Source: Dysosmobacter sp. Marseille-Q4140 (lineage in GTDB: Bacteria > Bacillota > Clostridia > Oscillospirales > Oscillospiraceae). Taken from it: a stretch of 64,000 nucleotides of DNA. The notes beneath the pieces were generated by a model. The model saw only the letters and a list, made by a program, of their open reading frames with translations, had not been told where the DNA came from and did not search any database. The DNA is taken from NCBI GenBank assembly GCA_018228705.1, contig CP073694.1, forward strand, positions 1,798,001 through 1,862,000, read 5' to 3'. Shown here in pieces: positions 1 to 11,448 of this stretch. Both the position numbers and the translations under genes were made by a program. How positions within the stretch are numbered: position 1 is the first letter of the stretch; each line of letters begins with the position of its first letter.

Positions 1-373
1 ACTGCTCCACCACTTCCTCAAACAGCCGCCGGAACACCTTCCGGAAGGATGGTTTCCGTCTGCGAAGCTGCGAGATGGTGCTGTGATCCGGAACCCGATC
101 CAGCAGATCCAGTCCCAGATACCACCGCAGGGCCACATCGGTCTGGATGCGCTGCTCGATCTGCCGCTCCGACGGGATGCCGTACAGGTATCCCACCAGC
201 AGGTACTTTACCAGCATCACCGGGTCGATGGGTGGCCGGCCGTACCGGCGGCTGTACAGCTTTTCCGTCTCACGATATAGGAAGGAAAGGTCCAGTGCCG
301 CCTCCAATTTTCGAAGGAAGTGTTCCTGGGGCACCAGGTCCTCGATGGTCACCATGTGCAGCTTCAGTTGCAT
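1..373 (-). CDS. Transposase N-terminal part (IS1182/IS5-like), cut by the window edge
   Basis: The frame is open from an ATG at 373 to the left edge, giving 124 residues with no stop. It has the features of the DUF772 transposase N-terminal domain: an RRYGRPPIDPVMLVKYLLVG-type segment near residue 45, then EQRIQTDVALRWYLGLD and DHSTISQLRRRKPSFRKVF. This domain belongs to DDE transposases of IS1182-like elements. The start is backed by a GGAGGTGGGG ribosome site. The catalytic domain lies outside the window, so I cannot tell whether the element is intact. No terminal inverted repeat was identified between this gene and the eno duplication. Confidence 0.85.
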   Translation of the reverse strand, partial: MQLKLHMVTIEDLVPQEHFLRKLEAALDLSFLYRETEKLYSRRYGRPPIDPVMLVKYLLVGYLYGIPSERQIEQRIQTDVALRWYLGLDLLDRVPDHSTISQLRRRKPSFRKVFRRLFEEVVEQ

Positions 374-418
374 CCACCCCACCTCCGATTCCATTTTACC
401 ATGGTTTTCGCCGGTGGG

Positions 419-544
419 CTACTTTGTCAACAGATCGAGTATTTGGGCAACAGCAGTTACCCACTCCAGCGCATAGCTTCTCGCTTTCGTCTTTATCTGT
501 TCGTCCCGCGCATCTTCACCGGGTCTTTTGTTATGGTCTTTCAT
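419..544 (-). CDS. Possible 41-residue small protein upstream of the transposase
   Basis: An ATG-to-TAG frame of 41 codons starts MKDHNKRPGED and ends ILDLLTK. The N-terminal half is charged and the C-terminal half looks like an amphipathic helix. A purine-rich AGGGGG stretch precedes the ATG at a slightly long distance. It lies between the transposase and the duplicated enolase end. It could be a passenger of the insertion element, a degraded host gene or chance. I recognise no family. Confidence 0.35.
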   Translation of the reverse strand: MKDHNKRPGEDARDEQIKTKARSYALEWVTAVAQILDLLTK

Positions 545-600
545 ATTGCAGCCCCCTAATTCCTGGCGGTTCTTCGGGCAATCCAATCCGCCGGGTGATG

Positions 601-700
601 GAAAAACAGGACCGCCCTCGGGCGGTCCTGTCTGCTTCCTGAAAACGTCTTACTTCAGGTTGAAGAAGGCCTTCTTGCCGGGATACTGAGCGGCGTCGCC
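601..700 (-). pseudogene. Duplicated 3' end of enolase with its terminator
   Basis: Bases 601-700 repeat 834-933, the end of the intact eno gene, with only about five differences. The copy carries the last 17 or so codons (reading [16 protein letters not shown] and stop) and the terminator hairpin. All coding bases are identical and the differences lie in the non-coding part. The hairpin loop reads TC here and GA in the functional copy, which is what inverting the hairpin core would give. No start codon or ribosome site serves the fragment, so it is a relic rather than a gene. Confidence 0.9.
602..629 (-). terminator. Rho-independent terminator in the enolase 3' copy
   Basis: A 10-bp perfect stem (608-629) with a two-base loop is followed on the minus strand by TGTTTTTC. 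It has a better U-tract than the terminator of the functional copy at 834-862, so it may act as the effective stop for eno read-through. Confidence 0.75.
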
Positions 701-833
701 GCGTCGGCGCAAAGTCCGCTCCCCCTCGGGACGCCCGTGTTCGGGCATCCCTCGCTCCGCTCCCTTGCCCCTCCTTTCCCCATCCGGCCCGCTCCGCTGG
801 GCCCGGATGGGGGCCCCGGAGCTGGGCGACAGG
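701..833. repeat. Hairpin-rich spacer between the two enolase 3' ends
   Basis: This 133-bp spacer is non-coding and holds at least two strong stems: CCCCATCCGGCCC against GGGCCCGGATGGGG, and GGGACGCCCG against CGGGCATCCC. Its right end (818-830) is the exact reverse complement of 928-940 inside eno. It sits between the two direct copies of the eno 3' end. It is REP/MITE-like in style, but I cannot assign a known family. Confidence 0.6.
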
Positions 834-862
834 GAAAAGCAGGACCGCCCGAGGGCGGTCCT
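834..862 (-). terminator. Terminator of eno
   Basis: A perfect 10-bp GC stem (841-862) begins 20 bases after the eno stop codon. The minus-strand tail GCTTTTCCC is only a weak U-tract. Confidence 0.7.
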
Positions 863-882
863 GTCTGCTTCCTGGAAATGTC

Positions 883-2343
<1,461 letters not shown>

Positions 2344-2404
2344 TCAAATTTTGGGACGGTTTCCTGTGGAAATTGCCAAAAACCGCAGCTTTTCCCCGGA
2401 ACAG

Positions 2405-2440
2405 ATAAAAAACGCCGCCCCGGCAGGCGCCGGGGCGGCG
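2405..2440 (-). terminator. Terminator of hppA
   Basis: A 12-bp GC stem with a four-base loop (2413-2440) is followed on the minus strand by a T-rich TTTTTTAT tail. It starts about 17 bases after the hppA stop. Confidence 0.9.
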
Positions 2441-2457
2441 AAGGGAGTGCAGTCTGC

Positions 2458-4587
<2,130 letters not shown>

Positions 4588-4625
4588 TTTTCTCCACTCC
4601 TTTTTGTGTTGTACAGTGCTTAATC

Positions 4626-4653
4626 ATTCTAGCACATGCAAAGGTTTTTTCAA
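4626..4653 (-). promoter_or_regulatory. Promoter of hppA
   Basis: TTGAAA and TAGAAT are 16 bp apart, with an extended -10 (TGC before TAGAAT). It lies 39 bases upstream of the hppA start. Confidence 0.75.
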
Positions 4654-4801
4654 GTAACCTTCACGTATTTTTTTACGCAAACGTTGTAATTTTTACGTTT
4701 TAACCAAAAAAATTCAGAGAAAACTAGCAATTTTCTTCCCAAGTCCATGCAAATTTTCGTGTTTTTTGCGATTTTATAGCGCAAAAAATAGCATTTTCTC
4801 T
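4654..4801. other. AT-rich upstream region of hppA
   Basis: An unusually AT-rich stretch in this GC-rich window, with no gene. It contains ACGCAAACGTTGT around 4674-4686, which has a cre-like AAACGTT core, and TTTTTACG repeats. It is probably regulatory DNA or an UP-element for hppA. Confidence 0.35.
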
Positions 4802-4840
4802 ACAAAAACAGCAGGTCAGAAACAGTGGTTTCCGGCCTGC
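4802..4840 (-). terminator. Terminator of the lipoprotein gene
   Basis: A 13-bp stem with two G-U-type pairs (4811-4840) is followed on the minus strand by TGTTTTTG. It lies about 60 bases after the lipoprotein stop. Confidence 0.75.
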
Positions 4841-4900
4841 TGCCGCGGTCCGCAAATTTTGCACATGTTTTTTATAAAATTTGCGTTAATTTTTGCGTAT

Positions 4901-5524
4901 TCAATACACCATCTGGAAGTCGGTGAACACCCAGCTGCCCTCCACAAACTCATAGGGGAAGGAATAGGTCTCCACGCCGATGACGGCATTGCGGGCGCTG
5001 TCCAGCAGTTCCACGCTCACCTCCACGGAATAGGCGCCCTCGCTCTCCTGCTCTACGGAAATCTCCACAGCCCCCTTGCCGCTGTCCCTGTCTCTGCCCG
5101 GGCCAGTGCCGTCAAAGGCGTACAGCGCGCCATCCACATCCCGGTACACCGGGTAGTCACCCTGCTCCAGCAGCCGCTCCGTCAGTTCCGGGGAAAACAC
5201 CACTCTCAGGTAAGTCCGCAGATCAGCCATGTCCTCAATGCCGGGATAATCCACCTTCCGGTAGAGCCGCCCGTCCACGATCTCCTGTTCCGGCCCGCAG
5301 GGCAGCGGAGCCAGCTCAAACCAGCCGTATGCCGTCATGGCCCGTTCATAGGCGCTGAGTACCTCCATCTGCGTCAGAGGACGCGGCTCCTCCTCCACCA
5401 GGGCCGCCCCCAGCGTCTCCTGCTCTGAAGATCCCCTCTCCGCCGCATCGGCGGCGGAGGGCGCGCCGCAGCCGGTCAAAACCAGCAGCATCAGCAGCGC
5501 CAGCAGCGCACTCCGTTTTTTCAT
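4901..5524 (-). CDS. Predicted lipoprotein of unknown function
   Basis: A 207-residue secreted lipoprotein. A lysine-rich start (MKKRS), a leucine-rich core and the lipobox LTGC near residue 20 predict diacylation and membrane anchoring on the outside. The mature part begins with a low-complexity Ala/Ser linker, followed by a mixed alpha/beta-looking domain. I recognise no family. The start at 5524 is chosen for its AAAAGGAGAGAG site; the frame is open further upstream but without a signal-peptide-like start. It is monocistronic between terminators. Confidence 0.8.
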   Translation of the reverse strand: MKKRSALLALLMLLVLTGCGAPSAADAAERGSSEQETLGAALVEEEPRPLTQMEVLSAYERAMTAYGWFELAPLPCGPEQEIVDGRLYRKVDYPGIEDMADLRTYLRVVFSPELTERLLEQGDYPVYRDVDGALYAFDGTGPGRDRDSGKGAVEISVEQESEGAYSVEVSVELLDSARNAVIGVETYSFPYEFVEGSWVFTDFQMVY

Positions 5525-5683
5525 CCGCACTCTCTCCTTTTGCGGCGGGCCTCCCCCCGCCTCCCGCTCCAACGGGAAATCATACGTTTTATCTAAATTG
5601 AGCGTATCATATTTTCCCGTAAAATTCCACGTTTTTTTCCATTTTTCCGGCAAATTTTCCCCCGGCTTTTCCGGGCCGGGCAA

Positions 5684-5713
5684 GAAAAAAGCCGCCCGGT
5701 GTCACCGGGCGGC
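5684..5713 (-). terminator. Second terminator downstream of the small gene
   Basis: A perfect 11-bp stem (5691-5713) is followed by TTTTTTC on the minus strand. With the hairpin at 5796-5813 it forms a tandem stop. The DNA between the two (about 5714-5784) has small stems but no convincing frame. Confidence 0.8.
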
Positions 5714-5784
5714 GGGGTCGCGGATATCCTTATCGTCAAACGGTCTGTAAGACCGGAAAGCAGCCGGATACAAACGGCCGGAAA

Positions 5785-5813
5785 AAAGAAAAAACCCACG
5801 CCCTACGGCGTGG
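5785..5813 (-). terminator. Terminator of the 27-residue small gene
   Basis: CCACGCC and GGCGTGG form a tight stem (5796-5813), followed on the minus strand by GGTTTTTTCTTTTTT. It starts 18 bases after the small gene's stop. Confidence 0.88.
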
Positions 5814-5830
5814 CCTCGTCTTCCGGTCTT

Positions 5831-5914
5831 TTACCGCTCACTGGAATTCCACTGGGAATCCATGAAAATCAGATCGTCCACGTCTCCGGGCGCGATCCAC
5901 TCCATATTCAGCAT
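5831..5914 (-). CDS. 27-residue acidic small protein of unknown function
   Basis: The frame starts MLNMEWIAPGDVDD and ends WNSSER, followed by TAA. The complete expression unit supports it: a near-consensus promoter at 5950-5978, a short leader of about 30 bases, a GGGAGGGA ribosome site 5 bases before ATG, and two terminators downstream. The peptide is acidic with two Trp, no signal peptide and no membrane segment. It could be a small regulatory protein, the precursor of a modified peptide, or the leader of a short RNA. No modifying enzyme or transporter is encoded beside it. I know no family that matches. Confidence 0.65.
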   Translation of the reverse strand: MLNMEWIAPGDVDDLIFMDSQWNSSER

Positions 5915-5949
5915 CGGCGTCCCTCCCTTCTTTCGTTTTATGTAAACAC

Positions 5950-5978
5950 AGTATAGCACGGGCATCTGCGGTTGTCAA
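5950..5978 (-). promoter_or_regulatory. Near-consensus promoter of the small gene
   Basis: TTGACA, a 17-bp spacer and TATACT with a TGC extension. This is among the strongest promoters in the window, yet it serves only an 84-base gene. Confidence 0.88.
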
Positions 5979-6044
5979 GGGTTTTATCGGCAGTTTATAT
6001 AAAACAGATGTTAATTTTTTGTGTACTTTTTATTTTGCACGGCC

Positions 6045-6073
6045 TTGAGTGCCCTTCCGTCTGCCGATATAAT
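6045..6073 (+). promoter_or_regulatory. Promoter of the marR-ABC operon
   Basis: TTGAGT and TATAAT are 17 bp apart. The 45 bases between the -10 and the ribosome site are AT-rich and could hold a MarR operator, but no clean palindrome is seen. Confidence 0.8.
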
Positions 6074-6125
6074 ACATAGTACGAATAATTAGTGGTGTGA
6101 ATTACTCTGAGAGGAGGGAGCGCGC

Positions 6126-6548
6126 ATGTCCACCGACGCCCTGCGCCATCAGCTGATTGCGTCTTTGCGGAGCATTTATGATCTGGAGGCCTTCGGCGCC
6201 CTGGCCGATCTGCTCCAGGGGGAGTCCCTGGCCCTGACCTTTTTGCTGGAGCACCGGGGACAGGAGGTGTTTCCTTCTGACCTGAGCCGGGAGCTGCACC
6301 TGTCCCGGTCCCGGATCACCGGAGCCCTGACCTCCCTGGCCCGGAAGGGGCTGGTGTCCACCCATCACTCCCAGGCGGATCGCCGCCGGGTCCAGGTGTC
6401 CATCACCGACCAGGGAGCGGAGCAGATTGCCGGCAAGCTGGAGCGGATGGAGGCCTATTTCGATAAGATGCTGGACGGACTGGGCGAGGATGACGCCAGG
6501 ACCCTCATTGCCCTGATCCACCGGTGTGTGGAGGTGATGGGACAATGA
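6126..6548 (+). CDS. MarR-family transcription regulator
   Basis: A 140-residue winged-helix protein. The helix-turn-helix region (PSDLSRELHLSRSRITGALTSL, about residues 49-70) and the basic wing (HHSQADRRRVQVSITDQG, about 79-96) are typical of MarR. The ATG follows AGGAGGG. Its TGA overlaps the ATG of the ABC ATPase by four bases, so it is translationally coupled and probably autoregulates and controls the exporter. The ligand is unknown. Confidence 0.92.
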   Translation: MSTDALRHQLIASLRSIYDLEAFGALADLLQGESLALTFLLEHRGQEVFPSDLSRELHLSRSRITGALTSLARKGLVSTHHSQADRRRVQVSITDQGAEQIAGKLERMEAYFDKMLDGLGEDDARTLIALIHRCVEVMGQ

Positions 6549-7252
6549 CCGACGCCTTCGTCTCTTTTGAAAATGTGTCTAAGGTCTACCGCACCGGCGA
6601 GGTGGAGATCCGGGCGGCGGACAGTGTGACCTTTTCCGTCCGCAAGGGGGAGTTTGTCATCATCGTGGGGCCCTCCGGCGCCGGCAAGACCACGGTGCTG
6701 AACATGCTGGGGGGCATGGACGCCTGCTCCGGCGGCACCATCACTGTGGACGGAGCGGTCATCAGCGGCTATAACGCCAGGCAGCTCACCGGCTACCGCC
6801 GCCATGACATCGGCTTCGTGTTCCAGTTCTACAACCTGGTCCAGAACCTGACGGCTCTGGAGAACGTGGAGCTGGCGGCTCAGATCTGCCGGGACCCCCT
6901 GGACGCCGCCACGGTGCTGGACGAGGTGGGCCTTTCCGACCGGAAGGACAACTTCCCCGCCCAGCTCTCCGGCGGCGAGCAGCAGCGGGTGGCCATCGCC
7001 CGGGCCCTGGCGAAAAACCCCAAGCTCCTTTTGTGTGACGAGCCCACCGGCGCCCTGGACTATCAGACCGGCAAGGCCATTTTGAAGCTGCTCCAGGACA
7101 CCTGCCGTGAAAAGGGCGTGACGGTCATCGTCATCACTCACAACAGCGCCCTGACCCCCATGGCGGACCGGGTGATCCGCATCCGCAACGGTACCGTGGC
7201 CGAGGAGATCCTCCAGGACCATCCCACGCCGGTGGAGCAGATCGAGTGGTGA
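6545..7252 (+). CDS. ABC transporter ATP-binding protein (MacB/LolD type)
   Basis: A 235-residue cytoplasmic ATPase. Visible motifs are Walker A GPSGAGKT (42-49), Q-loop in FVFQFYN, signature LSGGEQQR (141-148), Walker B LLLCDEP with the D-loop GALD, and H-loop ITHN. This pattern belongs to the ATPases that drive FtsX/MacB-type permeases (mechanotransmission or export rather than import). It starts inside the marR stop and precedes the permease by 65 bases. Confidence 0.96.
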   Translation: MTDAFVSFENVSKVYRTGEVEIRAADSVTFSVRKGEFVIIVGPSGAGKTTVLNMLGGMDACSGGTITVDGAVISGYNARQLTGYRRHDIGFVFQFYNLVQNLTALENVELAAQICRDPLDAATVLDEVGLSDRKDNFPAQLSGGEQQRVAIARALAKNPKLLLCDEPTGALDYQTGKAILKLLQDTCREKGVTVIVITHNSALTPMADRVIRIRNGTVAEEILQDHPTPVEQIEW

Positions 7253-7317
7253 GCCGGGCCGGCGGTCTCCCTGTTTTTTCTGTATGATCCATTTTGCGCA
7301 AGAGAGGCGGTGAGCGG

Positions 7318-10300
7318 GTGAAAGCCATCCAAAAAGACTTCTGGCGGGAGATCCGGTATACCCGCAGCCGTTTTCTGTCCATTTTGATCCTGGTAGCCCT
7401 GGCGGTGGCCTTCCTCTCCGGTCTGCGGTGCACCGCGCCGGACATGAAGAACACCTGCGACAGCTATCTGGACCAGCAGAACTTCATGGACATCCAGGTC
7501 CTGTCCACCCTGGGGCTGACGGAGGAGGACCTGGAGGTCCTGTTGGACCAGCCCGGCGTGTCCGGCGGCGAGATCGGCTGGACCGTGGACGCCTACGCCC
7601 AGACCCCGGACCTGGACATCGTGGCCAAGGTCCACTCCCTGCCCCAGGAGCTGAACACGATCACCCTCACCGACGGTCGGATGCCCCGGGCGGCGGACGA
7701 GTGTGTGGCGGAGGAGCACCTGCTGGAGCTGCTGAATCTGGAGATCGGGGATCAGTTGACCCTGTCTACCTCCGGGGACTACGCCGACGCCCTGGCCGTG
7801 GACACCGTCACCGTGGTGGGCGTGGTCATCAGCCCCCTGTACATCAGCGTGGAGCGGGGCACCTCCACCCTGGGCACCGGCCAGGTGGCAGCGTATCTGT
7901 ACCTGCCCCGGGCCGCCTTCGCCATGGATTACTACACCGCTCTGTACCTGACCGTGGAGGGCGCGGCGGAGACCACCGCCTTTTCAGAGGAATATGACGA
8001 TCTGGTGGACGGCGTGGTGGACGCGCTGGAGCCTCTAGGCGAGGAGCGGGCGAAGCTGCGCCGGGAGAGCCTGGTGGACGAGGCCACGGAGAAGCTGGAC
8101 GACGCCCAGGCGGAACTGGACGACGCCAAGGCCGAGGCGGAGCAGGAGCTCGCCGACGCGGAGGCGGAGCTCTCCGACGCCCGGGCCGAGCTGGACGACG
8201 GCTGGGCGGAATACTACGACGGACTGGATACCTTCCGCCGGGAGATCGCCGACGCGGAGCAGGAGCTCTCCGACGGCGAGCAGGAACTCGCCGACGCCCT
8301 GACGGAGCTGGCCGACGGCGAGGCCGAGTACGCCGACGGCTACCAGGCGTACCTGGACGGCCTGGCGGAGTATGAGGACGGCCTGGCGGAGTATGAGGAA
8401 AACAAGAAAAAGGTGGACGACGGCTGGGACGAGTACAACGACGGCCTGGCGGAGTACCGCGCCGGCGAGCGGCAGCTGGATGACGCCTACGGAAAGCTTC
8501 AGTCCGGCGAGGCCCAGTATGCCAGCGGCAAGCAGAAGCTGGACGGCTTCGTGACCAGCTTCGTGCTGCCGGGCAGCGGCTACGCCTCCGCCGACGCCCT
8601 GTCCCAGGCCCTGCTGGCGGAGAGCAGCGGCACCGGCAGCGCCCATCAGGCGGTGGAGGCCGCCCTGGCGCGGATCAGCGCCCTCAAGACTCTGGCGGAA
8701 AACCTGGAGACCCTGGAGGCCTCCCAGGCCCAGCTGACCGGCGCCATCGGTCAGCTGGACGCGCAGATTGAGGCCCTGAAGCAGCAGATCGCCGACCTGG
8801 AGGCCCAGGAGGGCGCCGGCGGCTCCGGCGAAGAGGGCGGCTCCGGCCAGGAGGGCGGCTCCGGTGAAGAGGGCGGCTCCGACCAGGAGGGCGAGACGGC
8901 TCAGATGCTGTCCATGGCGCTTCTTCACGCCTCCGCCGAGCTGGACGCCCTGCGGGCCCAGCTGGCTCAGCTCCAGGACCAGCGGGACGGCCTCCAGGAC
9001 CAGCTGGACAAGGTGAACACCAATCTGGCCGCCATCGACGCCGCCATCGCGGCGCAGATGGGCCCTGATGCCACCCGGGACGATGTGAAGGCCGCCTACG
9101 CCCAGATCGCCGCCGCGGGGGACCAAATCCCCGCCAGCGCCGAGGCGGTGCGGTCCTCTTATGCCCTGCTGGCCTCCAGCCGGGCCCAGCTGGACAGCGG
9201 CTGGTGGGACTACCGGGCGGGCTTGGCGGAGCTGAACGACGCCTGGAAGCAGCTTCAGGAGGCCAAGGCGGAGCTGGACGACGCAGAGGACCAGCTGGCC
9301 GACGGAAAGAAGGAGCTGGACAACGCCAAAGCCGAGCTGGACGACGCCCAGGCAGAGCTTGCCGACGGCCGGCAGGAGCTGGACGACGGCTGGGCGGAAT
9401 ACTACGACGGCCTCCAGGAGCTGGAGGATGGAAAGGTGACCCTGGAGGCCGAGCGCGCCGACGGCCAGCGGGAGCTGGACGACGCTCTGGCGGAGCTGCG
9501 GGACGGCGAGGCCGAATACGCCGACGGCTACCAGGAGTACCTGGACGGCAAGGCGGAGGCGGAGGAGAAGATCGCCGACGCGGAAAACGAGCTGGCCGAC
9601 GCCCGGCGGAAGATCGCGGACATCGGCTCCAGCGAGTGGTACATCCTCAGCCGGGACTCCAACCCCGGGTATCTTGGCTTCGGCCAGGACGCGGACCGAA
9701 TGGGCAATCTGGCCTCTGTGTTCCCGGTGCTGTTCTTCCTGGTGGCGGCGCTGGTGTGCCTGACCACCATGACCCGCATGGTGGACGACCAGCGGGTCCA
9801 GATCGGCTGTCTCAAGGCCCTGGGCTACACCCGCTGGACCATCTCCCGCAAGTACCTGGGCTACGGGCTGCTGCCGGCCCTGATCGGCGGCGCGCTGGGC
9901 CTAGCCATCGGCTTCACCCTGTTCCCCAAGATGATCTTCACTGCCTATCAGATCATGTACGACGTACCGGACATTGAGCTGACGTTTTACCCCGGCATCA
10001 GCGCCGCGGCGGTGGGCGCGGCGGCAGCCTGCACCACCGTCTCCACTCTGGCGGCGTGCCTGGCCTCCCTGGCGGACACCCCGGCGAGCCTCATGCGGCC
10101 CCGGGCCCCCAAGGCCGGCAAGCGGGTGCTGCTGGAGTACATCCGCCCCCTGTGGCGGCGGATGAGCTTCAACCACAAGGTCACGGCCCGGAACCTGCTG
10201 CGCTATCAGAAGCGGTTCTGGATGACGGTCATCGGCATCGGCGGGTGCACCTCCCTCATCATCGCGGGCTTCGGCATCCGCGCCTCCCTGCTGAGCACCA

Positions 10301-11295
10301 TGAGCCGCCAGTACGAGGAGATCTACCACTACACCGCCCAGGTGGCGGTGGCGGACAACCTGCTGGACACGGAGCGGGAGGCCATCGAAGGCTATCTCTC
10401 CGGCAGCGGCGACGTGGTGGCCGCCCTGCCCTGCTACCTGACCAGCGTCACGGCGGAGACGGACACCTACTCCACCACCGCCTATCTGGAGGCGGCGGAC
10501 CCCGGCCGGATCGGGGACTTTGTGACGCTGCGTACCATGGACGGCGAGCCTTTGACCGTGCCGGAGGACGGCGCCGTCATCGACCAGAAGCTCTCGGAGC
10601 TGCTGGACGTGGGCCCCGGGGACTCCATCACCGTGGACGGCGACACCCGGGCGGAGGTCACCGTGGCGGCGGTGACGGAGCACTACCTGGGCCACTTCAT
10701 CTACCTCTCCCCCGCCTATTACGAGGAGGTGTTCGGCGAGGACTACCGGGAGACCGCCTATCTGCTGACCCTGACCGGCAGCGACCAGGCGCTGTGCGAC
10801 GCGGTGTTCTCGGACCTGATGAGCCTCCAGGGGGTCCAGTCCGCCACCCGCATGGAGACCACCCGGGACACCTACCTCAGTTCCATGGAGCGGATCGACT
10901 TCGTGGTGGTCATCGTGATCCTCTCCGCCGCGGCGTTGGCCATGGTGGTGCTCTATAACCTCAGCAACATCAATATCACCGAGCGCAAGCGGGAGCTGGC
11001 CACCATCCGGGTGCTGGGCTTCTACGACCGGGAGGTCTCCGCCTACGTCAACCGGGAGAACGTTGTGCTGACGGCGGTGGGTATCGTCCTGGGCTGCGTG
11101 CTGGGCCACTTCCTCCACGTATGGCTGGTGAAGTCCGTGGAGATCGACCTGATGATGTTCGGCCGGGACACAGACCCCACGGCCTATGTCTGGGCGGCGC
11201 TGCTGACGGCGCTGTTCTCGGCGGCGGTGAGCCTGCTGGCCCACCGGAAGATGAAGGGCATCGACATGGTGGAATCCCTGAAAAGTGCGGAATAA
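7318..11295 (+). CDS. FtsX-family ABC permease with very long heptad-repeat extracellular region
   Basis: About 1325 residues. TM1 spans roughly residues 19-35. A MacB-like domain is followed by two blocks of x-L/Y-x-x-G heptads rich in Asp, Glu and Ala (about 241-407 and 621-771). Between them lies a more hydrophilic helical stretch with a GGSGEE-type linker at about 498-526. Two FtsX domains follow, near 794-871 and 1194-1311, with other membrane helices between. The heptads resemble the TIGR03057 repeats of YhgE/Pip and large clostridial permeases, and probably form a long stalk outside the membrane. GTG at 7318 is preferred for its AGAGGCGG site; an in-frame TTG lies at 7294. It partners the ATPase upstream. 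The substrate is unknown. Confidence 0.9.
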   Translation: MKAIQKDFWREIRYTRSRFLSILILVALAVAFLSGLRCTAPDMKNTCDSYLDQQNFMDIQVLSTLGLTEEDLEVLLDQPGVSGGEIGWTVDAYAQTPDLDIVAKVHSLPQELNTITLTDGRMPRAADECVAEEHLLELLNLEIGDQLTLSTSGDYADALAVDTVTVVGVVISPLYISVERGTSTLGTGQVAAYLYLPRAAFAMDYYTALYLTVEGAAETTAFSEEYDDLVDGVVDALEPLGEERAKLRRESLVDEATEKLDDAQAELDDAKAEAEQELADAEAELSDARAELDDGWAEYYDGLDTFRREIADAEQELSDGEQELADALTELADGEAEYADGYQAYLDGLAEYEDGLAEYEENKKKVDDGWDEYNDGLAEYRAGERQLDDAYGKLQSGEAQYASGKQKLDGFVTSFVLPGSGYASADALSQALLAESSGTGSAHQAVEAALARISALKTLAENLETLEASQAQLTGAIGQLDAQIEALKQQIADLEAQEGAGGSGEEGGSGQEGGSGEEGGSDQEGETAQMLSMALLHASAELDALRAQLAQLQDQRDGLQDQLDKVNTNLAAIDAAIAAQMGPDATRDDVKAAYAQIAAAGDQIPASAEAVRSSYALLASSRAQLDSGWWDYRAGLAELNDAWKQLQEAKAELDDAEDQLADGKKELDNAKAELDDAQAELADGRQELDDGWAEYYDGLQELEDGKVTLEAERADGQRELDDALAELRDGEAEYADGYQEYLDGKAEAEEKIADAENELADARRKIADIGSSEWYILSRDSNPGYLGFGQDADRMGNLASVFPVLFFLVAALVCLTTMTRMVDDQRVQIGCLKALGYTRWTISRKYLGYGLLPALIGGALGLAIGFTLFPKMIFTAYQIMYDVPDIELTFYPGISAAAVGAAAACTTVSTLAACLASLADTPASLMRPRAPKAGKRVLLEYIRPLWRRMSFNHKVTARNLLRYQKRFWMTVIGIGGCTSLIIAGFGIRASLLSTMSRQYEEIYHYTAQVAVADNLLDTEREAIEGYLSGSGDVVAALPCYLTSVTAETDTYSTTAYLEAADPGRIGDFVTLRTMDGEPLTVPEDGAVIDQKLSELLDVGPGDSITVDGDTRAEVTVAAVTEHYLGHFIYLSPAYYEEVFGEDYRETAYLLTLTGSDQALCDAVFSDLMSLQGVQSATRMETTRDTYLSSMERIDFVVVIVILSAAALAMVVLYNLSNINITERKRELATIRVLGFYDREVSAYVNRENVVLTAVGIVLGCVLGHFLHVWLVKSVEIDLMMFGRDTDPTAYVWAALLTALFSAAVSLLAHRKMKGIDMVESLKSAE

Positions 11296-11360
11296 ACCGC
11301 ACTCCCGACACTTCTTTGTATATTTTTTCTCTCGCCAGGAGAGGCTCTCCTATGGTATAA

Positions 11361-11401
11361 TGTCAGCCGTGCCGGTTTCGGCACGGCTGACATGTTTTTT
11401 T
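11361..11401 (+). terminator. Terminator after the ABC exporter operon
   Basis: A 14-bp stem (11361-11392) with a GTTT loop is followed by CATGTTTTTTTT-like DNA. A TATAAT at 11356-11361 just before it has no good -35 and is probably incidental. Confidence 0.85.
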
Positions 11402-11448
11402 GCCCGCCGGGCGCAGGACGCCCCGGCTTTCAAGGAGGGCCCCGTTCC

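Noticed and set aside
11350..11361. Promoter TATAAT before the metallophosphoesterase
   Set aside because: No acceptable -35 at 15-19 bp, and it overlaps the start of a terminator stem.
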